Shown here: piece after piece, positions 24,532 through 37,018 of the stretch | Position numbering within the stretch: the first letter of the stretch is position 1 | Layout of the letters: the number at the start of each line of letters is the position of its first letter | DNA from: Dicaeum eximium | Lineage: Eukaryota; Chordata; Aves; Passeriformes; Dicaeidae | Reading direction: 5' to 3' | Assembly: GCA_013396995.1 (NCBI GenBank) | Contig: VWZP01008290.1 | Span: forward strand, 122,861 to 186,860 | DNA length: 64,000 nt | Position numbers and translations under genes: made by a program | The notes under the pieces: model-generated | What the model was told of the DNA's origin: nothing | What the model saw: the letters and a program-made list of their open reading frames with translations, nothing else | Databases searched by the model: none

Positions 24532-26224
24532 TATGGCATCTTTTAGTTCCACATGAAGTCCAGTCCAGTGCCAACTGTTTTTAACATACACAATTCTGGA
24601 GTTAACCATTAGAAACCCCTTTGATTATGTTGTTATCTAGAATTTTCCTAAATTACAGCTCATTTTTCAATGAAAAGACTGTCATGCAGGTTCTCAATAG
24701 GTATAAACTGCTGTAATTTGACTTTACCCTTCTAAGGTCTGGCAGCATCCTAAGTAAGATGAGTTTAAGTCCACATACATGATAGACACATACATGATAG
24801 AAATGGCTTTGTCTCTTCCAGCTATTCTGAAAGCAGAACACAAACAAAACTGTATTGGACATCTAAGAATAATGTTGGAGAGCAAAGTGAAATACATAAA
24901 TGGTCATAAATCTGTAGCAACAAGAGAGGGAGAGAAAACTGAAGTTTTACTTGTCCATCTTTAGGAAAAAGAGAGGAAGACAAGAAAAACCCCAAACTGA
25001 CAGTACAAAGAAACCCACCAACCAAACAAAAATAATTAAATTAAGTATTTAAATTAAACTAAGAGCAAAATTCATCAGGCAGATATAATTTCAGCACCAT
25101 ACTATAGAGGGTTCAAGGGAATGCAGTTTCACAGTACAGATGATCCGAAGGAATACACTTTCAAAAAGTTACTAAGGAAACAAGGTGATTTGATTCATAT
25201 CCAGCTTCTCTATATTCATTCCAAATTATTATTGCAGTAGGATTTAAAAGAATATTTATACAGTTTCCTAAATTTAATGATTGATTTAAGTCCATAGCCT
25301 GTAGGAGATTAAAAATGAGGTTTCAAATTCAGATCTGATTTCACTACAGTTTTGAAATGTTTCAGTTTATTGGTAACAGGATTTACTTCATTATCTGTAG
25401 ATTTTCAAAAGTTAGACACCTGAGTTATTCAGGTTATTCAAACTCTTCAGAATCCAATAGAGAAACAGGTACTTCAAGGAAGAACTGTACCTGAACAGGG
25501 CTTTCACCTGAAAATGCCTCTTTCTTGCCCCTGAGTACGAAAGAAGCCTTGATGGGTTAACAGAGTCATACACAGCAAAATAAAAAACATTTTCAGGGAG
25601 ATATAAACCTGAACCTCAGCTGGTTTCCATAATAGACATTCATGTACACTCATAACAAAGAGCCTTTGCTGGTGGAAGGAAACTTCCACCACCCCACAGA
25701 CGTGCCAAGAATAATTCATTTCTATGCAGAGGCTCTTAATTGAATCATCTCATCCAAAATGAGGAACCGATTAACAATCTAGAAGACAAATGGCACCACA
25801 AAAAAATAAAGCTCATGATAGTTAAGAAGGAGGAAGAGAAAAAAACAAGAATTCATAAATAAGACTTCTGAAAGAAAAACTTCAATAAATTCAGAGAATT
25901 AGACAACAATGTGTTATGAAAGAAAAGTAATAGAGAAGCTTATTTCTTTAAATAAATAATAGAAAAATAAGACGTTATCCTAATATGAAGGAAGAATAGA
26001 AACTGTAGTATGAGATAAGCTTTGCTGCACCAATATGCCTTTACTGATCTTAAATACAGAAAGGAAGAAAATAGAACAGAGAAGAAATTTCAGAGCCAGC
26101 TTAGGCTGATGTCTGTGCTGCTGATGAAAATATGACAAATGTTCCCTCATTCTTTGCAACTTCACTTGTGCTTTCCACATGAAACCTTCTGAGTAGATCC
26201 AAACCAGCCCTGAGAGTGATACCA
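24532..26224. other. Unique AT-rich sequence
   Basis: Includes a 15-base tandem pair at 24773-24800 (acatacatgatag twice). No repeat family or exon recognised. Confidence 0.5.
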
Positions 26225-26614
26225 TGAGAGGCTGAGCCTGGAACAGAGACTAGAACAGAGCTAAGAGAATAAAGTCGGTATTTATTAAAAGCCCTTAAAA
26301 GTCAGAACAAGAGCCTGGACAGAGCTATACCCAAGATGGACCCAAAATGGTCACAGAATGGATGCCCAGTCATGAGGTTTCACACTTTTATAAGTTTTGC
26401 TCCATTTGCATATTGGGGTTAATTGTCCAATTACAGCTTTGGGTTATGAAGACCCATCCTCCTTCTTTGCTCCTCTCAGTTCTTTGTTGTTTATACTTTT
26501 GGACCTGAAGCTTGTAATGGTTGTCCTTTGTCTCAAGCTGGAAAAGGACTGTTTTGTCTAACTGCCCTGTGAAGAGAACTTACTGGTACTTAATACGAAG
26601 CTCAGACCTACACA
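26225..26614 (-). mobile_element. Retroviral-type LTR on minus strand, solo
   Basis: Read on the minus strand it begins TGTGTAGGTCTG (26614) and ends GCCTCTCA (26225), the TG...CA form. A TATAAAA box lies at 26397-26404, and AATAAA about 110 bases downstream (26281-26286) is followed by a short U5-like tail. That spacing is expected of an LTR with a short R region. No internal retroviral genes are present. It differs in sequence from the LTRs at 14234 and 26617. I see no clear target-site duplication, so the ends could be off by a few bases. Confidence 0.7.
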
Positions 26615-26616
26615 CC

Positions 26617-27266
26617 TGTTTGAATCCAGGGCACAGAAAATGTTTCTCTGCCTGTTTTAAGAGGCCCTGACCCCCAGCAGAACACTGCTTTTAACCTTTG
26701 TCCCTGGAAAAAGTTACCCAGGGTTTGGGATGAGTTAGAGCACACAAGTTAGGTAGTAGTAGTAGTAGTGGTAGTTTATCACAGGGTGAAGAATTTAGGG
26801 TTTTAGGATTTTAATATGAGAGTGAATAGGAGACGAGATGAAGGATTTTGGGTGTTGTCCCTTCTTTCTTCTTGTCCCTCTTCAGCTCCATTTTCTGCAG
26901 CACTGGTGGCACAAAGTTATTGGATATAGTGAGTAGTAATGTGGAAGTTACATGTATAGATTAATAGAAGTTATTGGTACAAAAGTAAAAAACAAAGTTC
27001 AAAGTGTTAGAAAGTAATTGGCTTAAACAGCTTTAAAAGGCCTTGGTTTTGGGTGTTTGGGGTCCATTTTGTGCCTTGCTTCTCACATGCTGAGTCTGGT
27101 GTGCAGAGGGTGCTGAACTTGAGATAAGAATAAACAAAACCCCAAAGACTGAGAGAAAAGAGAGTCCTGCTCGTTCTTCACCCTTGGCAAAGAACTCAGC
27201 AGGGGAACCCCCTCCAAAGGGCCCAGGAGGTTGGGTTCCCACTCTTGCTGGGACCACCAAAAACCC
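26617..27266 (+). mobile_element. Retroviral-type LTR, copy B (apparently solo)
   Basis: Homologous along its length to 14234-14905: same TG start, TAG array, 'gaatttagggttttaggatt' block, TTTAAAA box (27032-27038), AATAAA (27129-27134) and GGGACCA end. Substitutions and small indels scattered along the alignment fit two independent old insertions rather than the two ends of one provirus. Its 5' end lies two bases from the 5' end of the minus-strand LTR. A CTACAC repeat near both edges could be part of a target duplication, but it does not fit the TG/CA ends exactly. Confidence 0.8.
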
Positions 27267-28032
27267 AGCTACACCTAGGCAGCACAGAATCTGACAAATT
27301 TGGAAGGTAAAATAAGGGCATCAAGAGAAACTGATTATTCTTCCCTCAGGTCAACAGGTTGATCTGGTTCAACTGCAATGGTCCTGCCTTGGCGTGTGTT
27401 GACCATAAAGCTGCACTCCAAAAAGCCTATAAAGATAATAGCATGAGATTACAAAGGCAGACAGAAAAAGAAACAAAATTGCACAAAAAACAACCATACC
27501 ACAAAAGTTCATAAAATGTGATAATACTGGAAAAAAAAGAAGGGCCAAAAAATGACCATGCTTAGCGTGCCACAGAGCAATTTTTCTGTTAAACCCTATT
27601 AAGATTTTTTTTTTTTAAGTTTGTTTTTTAACTAGTTTGTATTGTATGCAACTGCCTTTAGGCAACTAACAAAATTTATGTCTCTGGATGGTGGACAGGA
27701 AGTCTAAAGTAGTGAAAGTTACTCGGTACTATTTACATTCATAGAAGTATATGCTGCTTTTTAAAATTAATTTGCTTAAAAATTCACAAAGATTAGTTAG
27801 CCTAATATGCCATTTGAACAACCAGCATATACTTATATGCATACCTGGAAGTATTCTGCTTTTATGTTGGCTGAATATCACATCAGCATCCATGAAGAAC
27901 TTTGAACTAGTCTCAGTGATTTTCTCTGAAAATCTGGAAATTGGTATACTAGAAAAATGGAAGAAAGTAAATATTGCCCCTATGTTTAAAAAGAACAGAA
28001 TGAAGATATATGAAAACCAGGTCATATATATA

Positions 28033-28067
<35 letters not shown>

Positions 28068-31000
28068 CCTCATTTGAAGTGCACTTATCTGAAAGGTATA
28101 TATGTGAATGACATGCATGAATCATCTGCTTGTTCAATGAATACATTTTCTCAATAAATTACAGTACATAAAAATATAACAATATTTATTTATTCACATA
28201 TTATAACTTAAAGAAACTGATTATCTGTCCATTCTAATATTCTACTAATATTTCATTTGATTTTTAAAATTCTCTGCTACTTAGCAATTAGTGCAGCAAA
28301 GAAGAGGGGCTTTGTTTCAGTGATATTAAATATCTTTGTGTGAGTGCATTTGTGTGGGGTGTGTGTGTGTGTGTACACACCTCACAACAGTAGAGAATTC
28401 ATATTGCTTGTGGATAAGTGAATCCCCAGTTTGTCAGTATTTGACAGGTGTTTGGCACTTTTCAATTTAAAAACAACTTCTTCGTGAATTTTTAAACTAA
28501 GTCGTTGAAACAAGTGGCATATAAATAAAAATTAATTATTTTGCAACCTCTTGGTGTACTTGTCAAGATTATTCTCAGTTTCAGGACTTCAAACAATGCA
28601 GAGAAACAGAAACCCCTGTGAAGACCTCCCAGAGAAGGAACAAATTCTTTACTGAGAAGCAGGTTAGGCCCACCAGTATGATGCTTTCATAAAGGCTTTT
28701 TAGTAATTCTAGTTAGCAGACTGGCAGAATGTTCTCTTATCATCCCCACATTTTTGTTAAGGCTCTAAATTTCGTTTCTTGATAGCACCACCACATTCTT
28801 TTCACTAGTATAATCTCCCAGAGATGCAGATGTACTCACTGCACCATACCACACTGGTTAGGGTAGGTGTTGTGTGAAGAAATGAGGACAAAAGGAACAT
28901 TTTTCTTCCTCTCTGCTCAGGAGAAAAGCCAGGCCCCGGCGGAGAACAGCACTTCTCTGTCTCCTGGAAAATCAATAGCAGTCTTGGAAATGGAGGCTGC
29001 ACAACAGTTGAGTCTCAGTCCAAAGTCTAAAGGAAAATAAAACAATAACAAACTCCAGTTTTTCTCCCTGGCATTTTTCTTTGACACAAAGAAATTACTC
29101 CCATTTATTGCAACTCTGTTGTTGACCTTGGAGTTGAACCCGGCTCCTACACAAAACCCCCTGAATCTTCCCCTTTCATGTACTTTTGGCCTGCACCTCT
29201 AATTCGTGCTTTGACACTGATTATTCTTTACCGATGTGTTGACTTTCCTTTTCTGATTTGTTTGGATTTCAGTTGTAAGTTATACCTCAAACATGGCTTT
29301 TGCAGGCACTAAATTTGACCTATTGTTCTGATTCTGGCACATTTGGGCAATAAAGGGTTGTAGGAAGAGTATTTTAAATTTCAGTACCTATTCTACCAAT
29401 ACCCCTAGGTGTTGGATGCAAAAGGAATAACTACCTCTGTTTCATTTCCTTTTTATACTTTGAGAAAAAAAAAAAATCCCTGTTAAATTAGTGGCTGGGA
29501 TGGCTGTTCTGTGCATTTTCTCTCCCCATGCTTTCTTGTCTCCCTCCTTCACACTTTACCCTGTTTTCTTTTACTTTTTTCTCCCCTGCAATCTGTTGTT
29601 TTCTTTTACTTTTAGAGATAACTATGGTAAATAAATACAGATTTAATCTTTAAATCCACTATCAAGAGAAAATGCACAGTCCAGGTGAACGGGGGAAAGA
29701 TAGACAAGAAAGGGACTGGGAAATATAAAGAAAAGGCAAATCAGTCTGCCGATCAAATCTTTCATTTCCAAACAGAAATAATTACAGTGATGGTCAATGG
29801 GGAGATTTGAGCAGTTTATAGTGGTGGAGCAGCAAGTTCCTATAAACAATACTTGATATTCAGGGCAAGCCACAGAACTACAAGTCCTGAAGCGTTGCCT
29901 ATAATCTTTATTTCATTTTTAGATGTTATGCTGTAATAAAATGTAAAAAGGGAATACATAAAAAGTTATAGAGGTGGGAAAAAACATGGTTTGAAGTTGT
30001 ATGGCATTTCTTGACAGGGCATGTTACTAAGGATATGCAGAGAATAACAAATGCTATTTGAAATAAGTACAATAGAGATCTGAAACTAGATTGAAAACCC
30101 AAGTCAATTTTCCTGAGTGTCATTTGATTAGCTTTCTTATATAGAACTGAAGCTTAAACAATGCTGGGGATTCAGAGTGGAGAGGTGCTTGGGAACACAG
30201 TGAGAAATGGGTTACTCCTACCAATTTCATTTCTGTAGCTTTACAACATTATCATTGCACATTGTTTCAGTGTTTTTGCAATAATCCATAAATGAAGCAA
30301 TGTCAGAGGGAATTTGATTGATAGCTGGGAAAACACAAAAACTGTGAAAGTTATTTCTTTGCTCTTTCTCTCTGTCTGTCACTGCCTTCTGGGCAAGAGA
30401 TGTTACCAAGAGCTGTATAAAATAGCTGGAGTCTATTGCCTGGCTGTCTATAAGGGAGAAGGCTAACGAGTTTGTGGATATTGCTTTGGACAACAAAAGG
30501 TGACAAATATGCATGGAACACATTTGACCTGTGGATTGGTTTGAGTGATTTATGTTGGTGGTGCTGCTTTTTTTTTTTTTTTCCCCCCACTAGATACTGC
30601 TTGCTTTTTATCTCTGAATTCAGCAAAGGTGTCTTGCTCTCTTGCAACAAAATTAACCTTGAACTTGATTTTCACCTTTAGAGAATTCTAGGTTGAGAAT
30701 GAGTGCACAGATAGCATTTCGATTTGCATCTGAAATAAAGAGGACCTTCAGAGCTCAGATTTGAGCTTTTTATGTTTATACACACGTAGGGTTCTTCCAA
30801 AAGGAATGAGATATGCAGAAAATTCATATTGATACTGAAATATGCTGATTGCTGGTTTTGCTATACTTTCTCAATTTCTTTGTTTTTATTGTTATTTTAT
30901 TGTTCAAATCCTCCAACTGTTCTTCAAACTTAGATTACCTTAAAAAGACAAGTTGTCAGGTACCCTTTTTCTTTTCTTTTTTTTTTTTTCCACTCTTTCC

Positions 31001-32365
31001 TTTTTTTCTTTCTCGTTCTTTAATTTTCTAGCAAGGAAGTACTTTCAGAGCTTGTTTAATATGTAAGAATGAGCACCCAAAGACTCAACAGAGATAGCAA
31101 CAGATATAATTCTAAGGGGTCAGGGTGATTCCAGCTGTCCCTTAGGGATATTGCACTTTGAATCCTGCACAGGTGGTGTTTGAAGCTACAGCATTCCTCA
31201 TGGCTTTAGGGAAAAAAATTATTATTTTAAGAGGTGTTTTATACTGCTAACATTATTTCCCTCTATTTTTTACCCTCTCAGAACTCTGTCAGCCTCTCTG
31301 TCTCTCTACATAACCTCGTAGTAATGGAGTGCAAACCAGCCTCTGTTTGAAAGGTATTTGAATTCCCATGCAGTTCCCAAAATGCATACCCTGGAAGCAG
31401 TGCAATGTCCTTAAATCACGAGCACGAGAAATGACATACCGTGCATAAGTTGTAATTGTTCCTCTTTGGGTTGATCCACTTCTGTTCTACCATTTGTAGA
31501 TACCATGGCCTCCTCTAATGTGTGTTAACAAAAATTGCAATTCATGGTGTGTGTTATGGCACATACTGTGTTTAAGTACTGAATGATGACAGACTTGGTG
31601 GGCTTCCACCTCAAATATTGCCCATGGGGACAAGTTGCTTCTGAGGCTGTGGTAAGTAGCCTCAAAATACTATTTGCTCTCCTTTTCTTCAGGATTTATT
31701 GCATTTTATCATGTATTATATATTTTATTCAAAGAAGTCTTTCCAGGGATAAGGACTTCAGTACATAACAACAGCTCCCTTGAGTGGGAGATTTCAGGGC
31801 GACCTGCCAGCTCTTCTTGCTGCAGATGTCAGGCCATCTGGCTGCCATCTCTGGGGCAGGACACATCAAGGGAGTTGGCTGGCGCATCTCCCCAGCAGGA
31901 GTTACTTGGTAGGGGTAAAGAGGGGAGGGGAAAGTGTTAGGATGTGTGGAAAAAAAAAATTATAGCAGACTACTGTCATGGGAAGCTTGTGAGTGCGACT
32001 GGTTTTATGTATATATTTATGTAAATAGATAGAAAGACAGGTGTACTGAGAGACATTACTTCCAGCAAAGATTATTCAGGGTTAAAAATGAGCTTGGGTA
32101 ACTTGGATGGGAAAGACATCTAATTCACAGTATTCAATATTTCTGATGTTTCACTCCATCCTTTCTGTTTATTTTCTTTCTTTCTTTCTTATACACTGCA
32201 GATTATGTGTGCAAGAAGTGAGTGTGTGTTGTGGTGGCTTTTTGTGGACGTGTGAATCACTGAATAAGTTTGAATGGACAGCCATCTGTTGTCAAAAGAG
32301 GTACAAATCTTTCTCTGACCTGGAATGCTGGATAATAATTAACTTAGATAATCTGAGTTAACCAT
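27267..32365. other. 5.1 kb of unique non-coding sequence
   Basis: AT-rich with a TA/TG tract (28024-28067), a GT run (about 28358-28374), T runs near 27606, 30569 and 30978, and a GC-richer patch at 31790-31930. The 129- and 108-codon frames over the TA/TG tract are repeat artefacts. No gene recognised. Confidence 0.5.
28024..28067. repeat. TA/TG/TA alternating tract
   Basis: (TA)n, then TG repeats, then about ten TA units: 44 bases of alternating purine-pyrimidine, prone to length change. Confidence 0.95.
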
Positions 32366-33400
32366 GTGGAGAGCTGTGGCCAATGGCTCACTGTCCATGG
32401 GGAGAGCAGTGATGAGTGGTGCCCCTCAGGGGTCACTGCCCGGGCTGACACTTCCAGGTCTTTGTTGGTGACAGGGGCACTGGGATTGAGGGCACCTCAG
32501 CAAGTTTACTGACAACTCTGAGCTCTGTGTGGTCAACACACTGGAGGGAAGGGATGGATCCAGAGGGACCTTTAAAAGAGGTCTTGGCTAGAGAGGGGAG
32601 ACCCTGTAAATCATCATCACAGAATTCAACGCAGCAAAGTGCAAAGATCTGCACCTGGATTGCAGCAATCACAGACACACCTGCAGGTTGGGTGGAGAAG
32701 TGATTCAGAGCAGCCCTGCAGAGATAAAGTTGTGGGTGATGAAAAACAACTTGAGCCACCAGTGAGCACTCACAGCCCAGAAAGCCAAATGTATCCCGGG
32801 CTGCATCCAAAGGAGCGTGGGCAGCAATTAAGGGAGGGGATTGTCCCCATCTACTCTGCTCTTGAGAGACCTCCTCTAAAGAACTGACTGCAGTTCTGCT
32901 GCTCTCAAGATAAGAAGGACATGGAACTGCTGGAGCAAGTCCAGAAAAGGCCACAAAGTTGACAGGAGGACTGGAGCCTGTCCTCTATGAAGACAGGCTG
33001 AGAAACTCGGGGCTTTTCTTCATGGAGAAAGGAAAGGTGAGTGGAAAACTCATAGGAACCTTCCAGGGTCTGAAGGGGCTGCAAGGAAGCCAGACAGGGA
33101 CTCTGCATCTGTAGTGGATAGGACAAGGGGGAATGAGCACAAAGAGGGGAAATTTGGGTTACATAGTAGGAACAAACTCTTCATTGTGGAGGTGATGAGA
33201 CACTGGAACAGATTGCCCAGGGATGCAGTGGACATCCCAGCCCTTCAAGTGCTCAAGGACAGGTTGGATAAGGCCTTGAGCAGGAGGCAGGAGTCTAGCA
33301 CCTGGGCTAGCAGGAGGTGTCCCTGCCCAAGGCAGAGGGCTTGACACTACATGATATTTTAATCTCCCTTCCCACTCTTTACATTCTATGTTTCTACAAT
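32366..33400 (+). mobile_element. Longest CR1 copy, reaching into RT region
   Basis: About 1 kb of CR1. Near the left end 'agtggtgcccctcaggggtc' encodes a decayed version of the SGVPQGS motif of non-LTR reverse transcriptase. It is followed by the CR1 segments 'ggtcaacacactggagggaa', 'gggtggagaagtgattcaga', 'cccagaaagccaaatgtatc', 'gggctgcatccaaaggagcg' and 'agaaggacatggaactgctg'. The 3' non-coding part runs to a weak terminal repeat near 33385-33400. Frame breaks make it a dead copy; the 173-codon minus-strand frame is antisense and meaningless. The 3' tail lacks a clean octamer array, which suggests age or a different subfamily. Confidence 0.92.
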
Positions 33401-36400
33401 CTTCAACCCAGATAGGTGTAGCTTGAAACAAGGCAATAGTGCAACCTCAGGAATCAGAACTTTCTAGTATTTTTATACAAAGATTAAACATTCACTGTTG
33501 CTAAACAGACCTGAAAACCAAGGATAGCGGTGAAAACATAATTTTATAAATGAGGAAAACCACCAAAAATTGAATTGTTGATTCTTGGAAGCTGACTGGA
33601 GTTTGCTGAGGGAGCTTACAAAAGTCCCATCAAACAAAAACACCCCAACATAAACAACAACAACAAAAAAAAACCCAACCCTGATTAGGAAACAACAGCA
33701 AAATTTCTTTAGTGGAAAACTTCTCAGAAGACCCTAGCAAGCTTCAATCAGTGGTGAAATGTTGAAGTTTCTTAGTAATGGCTTATGAATCCCAGTCTGG
33801 GGCAAACAGGTCTAGAACAAGGTAAATATGCATAACACACTTCTCAAGAGTGAAAATGGGTCAAGTCATTAACTATAATAAGATTTAAGTCTTCTATTCA
33901 AAGGCTGAAGTCTCAGTCTTGGTGCTGGGTACAGACATTCCTCCTTAGGTAATTCTTCTGCAAGTAAAGGTAGCAGGAAGATCTACCTTTGTCAGCTGTT
34001 TGTTCAGAAATGAGCTATCTTAAGCTGATCTTTCAATATAAATTTTATCAGAAGTGCTTAATTTTTCAGAGCTGGAAATGCTGATGCTACCACAAAGACA
34101 CAACCTCAGTGTGTTCTTTGAGAACTGATATAGGCTAATGAACTTTGGCAGAGTCCTTAGGTGATCAAGACTCGAGGCTCATGACTTTTTCTCTTCTGCC
34201 ACTGGCTGCCTTCCTCGTCAGGACTGGGAAGGGACCAATATCCCATCTCCCTCAGAGCCATCGTTACACGTAGGTAGGCAACAGGATTAAGATCAGAATG
34301 TGACATAAGTTTTTTATAAGTTTTTTATTTTGTTTTTTTTTTTTCCTTCCCGTGGAGATCTCCCCTGCATGGAATAATCAAAGAAAACAGGAACAGAGCC
34401 CTGAAAGGGATCCCTGCAGTCACTACCTTCTTACTGAGGTCAGTCCTTTGTTCTCACTTGCAGCTGTGTAATTTCAGGCAAATTTGCTTCTCACCTGTAT
34501 CTTTTAGGTAAACTCCTTAACGAGGTTAGTCAATCAAAGGACGCGATAAGATTTCATGCACCATGTGCTAGTCTAGAGGAGGGAAAACAATGTTCAGATG
34601 CTGCATAAGTAATGAACGTGGCATCTAAATATAAAGACTGAAAAATGGGAAATAAAAAAAACCCTTGCACTTTCTGTTAATAGAAATTGAAAACATTTGT
34701 GCTTCAGGTATCCACCTGAGTGGGCATTTTTTTCCTTTAAAAATTGCCCTTATGCAATCAGTCAAGCAGGGTTTGGGGCAGGTTTTTTCCCTCATTTAAT
34801 TTTTTAATACCAGTGAAAAGTTCTCTTCTTTTTGCTTCAATTCACATCTCTTCCTTGCTATTCTTTCTGCTACTTTATCTCTCTTTAAAAAATTCTGCCC
34901 TTGTTTAAAATACAACAAACAACAAATGATAGCTAGAATTAGTCAAGTGTGCTTTAAGACCATGAGGCACTATCAGCAAATGCAATCTGTCCTCTATAGA
35001 CCTAATATCCGTGGAGATGAAACAAAATGTTGTTTACTGAATCAACACTAACCACAGCACGGCCTGCATGGGGGAACCAGGCACACATTATTGCAGAGGC
35101 TAAAGAGTGTAAAACCACTGATCCTGCAGTTACAGGGTCATAAAATCCTGCTTTCTATGTGAAAAGCATTTAATAGTGGGCATTTTTAATACCTCCTCTC
35201 TGGGAGACACAAAATACAAGGGACCTTGAATAATTACTCGGTATAAAATATTGGGAGTAAACTTCTGTCAACAAAGCAGATGGTCCTCCCCCTTCCTCCG
35301 ACACCCCCTGAATCCTCCAGCCTTGAACACACAAAGTGTGTTCTGACAATTTGACAGTTGATGAGGAAAAGACATTTACCATTAACTCTAAATAGGAACA
35401 AGGAGCACAAAATGAGAATACGGCCCTTCGATGAACATAAGTGTGAGTTCCAGTCAGCTGATCCTGGTTGTGCTTTGTGAAACGGGACTGTTTTGTCTGT
35501 CCCTGTGTGTGCTATTTTTGATGGCAATAAAAAGAGCTTAACTGAATAACATTTCAAATGGGTTGCAAGCTGCAGTATTTTTTGAGGTTGTGGTTGCTTT
35601 CAGCGCTGAGCAAAGGCATAAACCCTGTGTGATCTTCACATCCTATATGTTGAGTTTGTACAGCACTATCTGGATTTGTGTGTGGTACAGAAAAGGGTTA
35701 TCATTTGCCTTTACTGTAATGAACTGCTCGTGGTTGGAGATCTTGGACAAAAGGAGAGGATTCTCCTTTCAGCATTTATAGACTGCACAATTAATTTAGA
35801 TTAACTGATGGCACGTTGAATTCATGATGCTGAGCGTGAGAGGTAAATTCTACACTGTCCCTACTGTCTCAGAAAATATATAAAATACATATATAAAACT
35901 TTTTAAAATAAAATTCTTCTTTTGGATTTACTAAAATAATTTAAAATTTTAAAAGAACATTCTCACTCTTGATAGACAAGGCTGCACTGGTGGAAATGCA
36001 AATAATAAGTAAATATCAGGTGAATATCAGTGAATATTAATCTCAGCTCATGAGAGATATGAGGCAGTTATAATCACTACAATATTAAACTAATATTCCA
36101 TAGTTAGGTAGAAAATTCTTCCCTAACTAAGTAAAATTCATTTCTAAAAATTCAGTCCCTCTTGCCTGTCCTAATGCTATCATCAGATTAAACTGTCCTT
36201 CAAAAATATAGTGAATAATCATAAAAAGTACAGATCCACTCCTTTCTTCCCTTGTATCAGCTGGGGAAATGTTTCTTCTTCATAACATGGATTTATTCTG
36301 TCTATGTAGATTCTGTCAATAAGACCCTGCTGTATTATAGTGATTATAGTTATATTTTTGCAGGCTTGCTAAGTCACTGTCCAGCTCAGCCTGTGGGGGT

Positions 36401-36604
36401 TGATGGTGTTAGGGCAGTGAATGACTGGCTCCAAGTTTCCATGTTAATGCAAGATGATTTCCACCTTTGCTGGTTCCAGTGAGAGCAGCAGCATCACATC
36501 AGGCAATCCTGCCAGAGTCAAGCAATCCGTACCCACTGAAAAGATGTGCGACCTGTTCTAAGGTTTTGGCACATCTCTGTCATTGGTAGGGATGTACCAC
36601 CCCA
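33401..36604. other. 3.2 kb of unique non-coding sequence
   Basis: AT-rich; A/C-rich tract at about 33636-33680 and T run near 34325-34345. No repeat family or exon recognised. Confidence 0.5.
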
Positions 36605-37018
36605 GACTGGGGTCTGGAGCACACATCTGAGCAAACTGAGGGAGCTGAGGGTGTTTATCCTGGGGTAAAGGAAGCCCATCTCTCTTTACAGGTCCCAGGA
36701 AGGAAGTTGTAGGCAGGTGGGTATTCCTCCAAGGTAGCAAGTGACAGAGTGAAAGGAAACAGACTCAGGTTGTGCAGTTTGAGGTTTAAATTAACTGTTT
36801 GGAAAAGGTGGTCAGACATAGAAACAAGCTGCTTAGGGAAGTGGTGGAATCAGTATCCTGGAATTGTTCAAAATGTGTGTCAAGGTCACGCTGGAGAATG
36901 TGGAGTTTAGGAGTGAACACATTTGCTGTGCAGGTTAACAGTTGGACTCCAATCTTAGAGGTCTTTTTCAACTTCAATAATTCTAATAATTCTATAATTC
37001 AATAATTCAAATAATTCA
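36605..37018 (+). mobile_element. Old CR1 LINE fragment, 3' part
   Basis: Recognisable but diverged CR1: 'actgagggagctgagggtgt', 'tatcctggggtaaaggaagc', 'agacatagaaacaagctgct', 'ttagggaagtggtggaatca', 'tcttagaggtctttttcaac', ending in a run of AATAATTCT/ATAATTC units (36975-37018) that replaces the usual ATTCTRTG array. The altered terminal array and many substitutions point to an older copy. Confidence 0.85.

Noticed and set aside
14234..27266. A single 13-kb provirus bounded by the two related LTRs
   Set aside because: The interval holds CR1 copies, an ancient MIR element and an unrelated LTR but no gag, pol or env trace; the LTRs are also clearly diverged from each other.
32433..32954. 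173-codon minus-strand frame, the longest in the window
   Set aside because: It is antisense to a recognisable plus-strand CR1 copy (32366-33400) and has no known domain.
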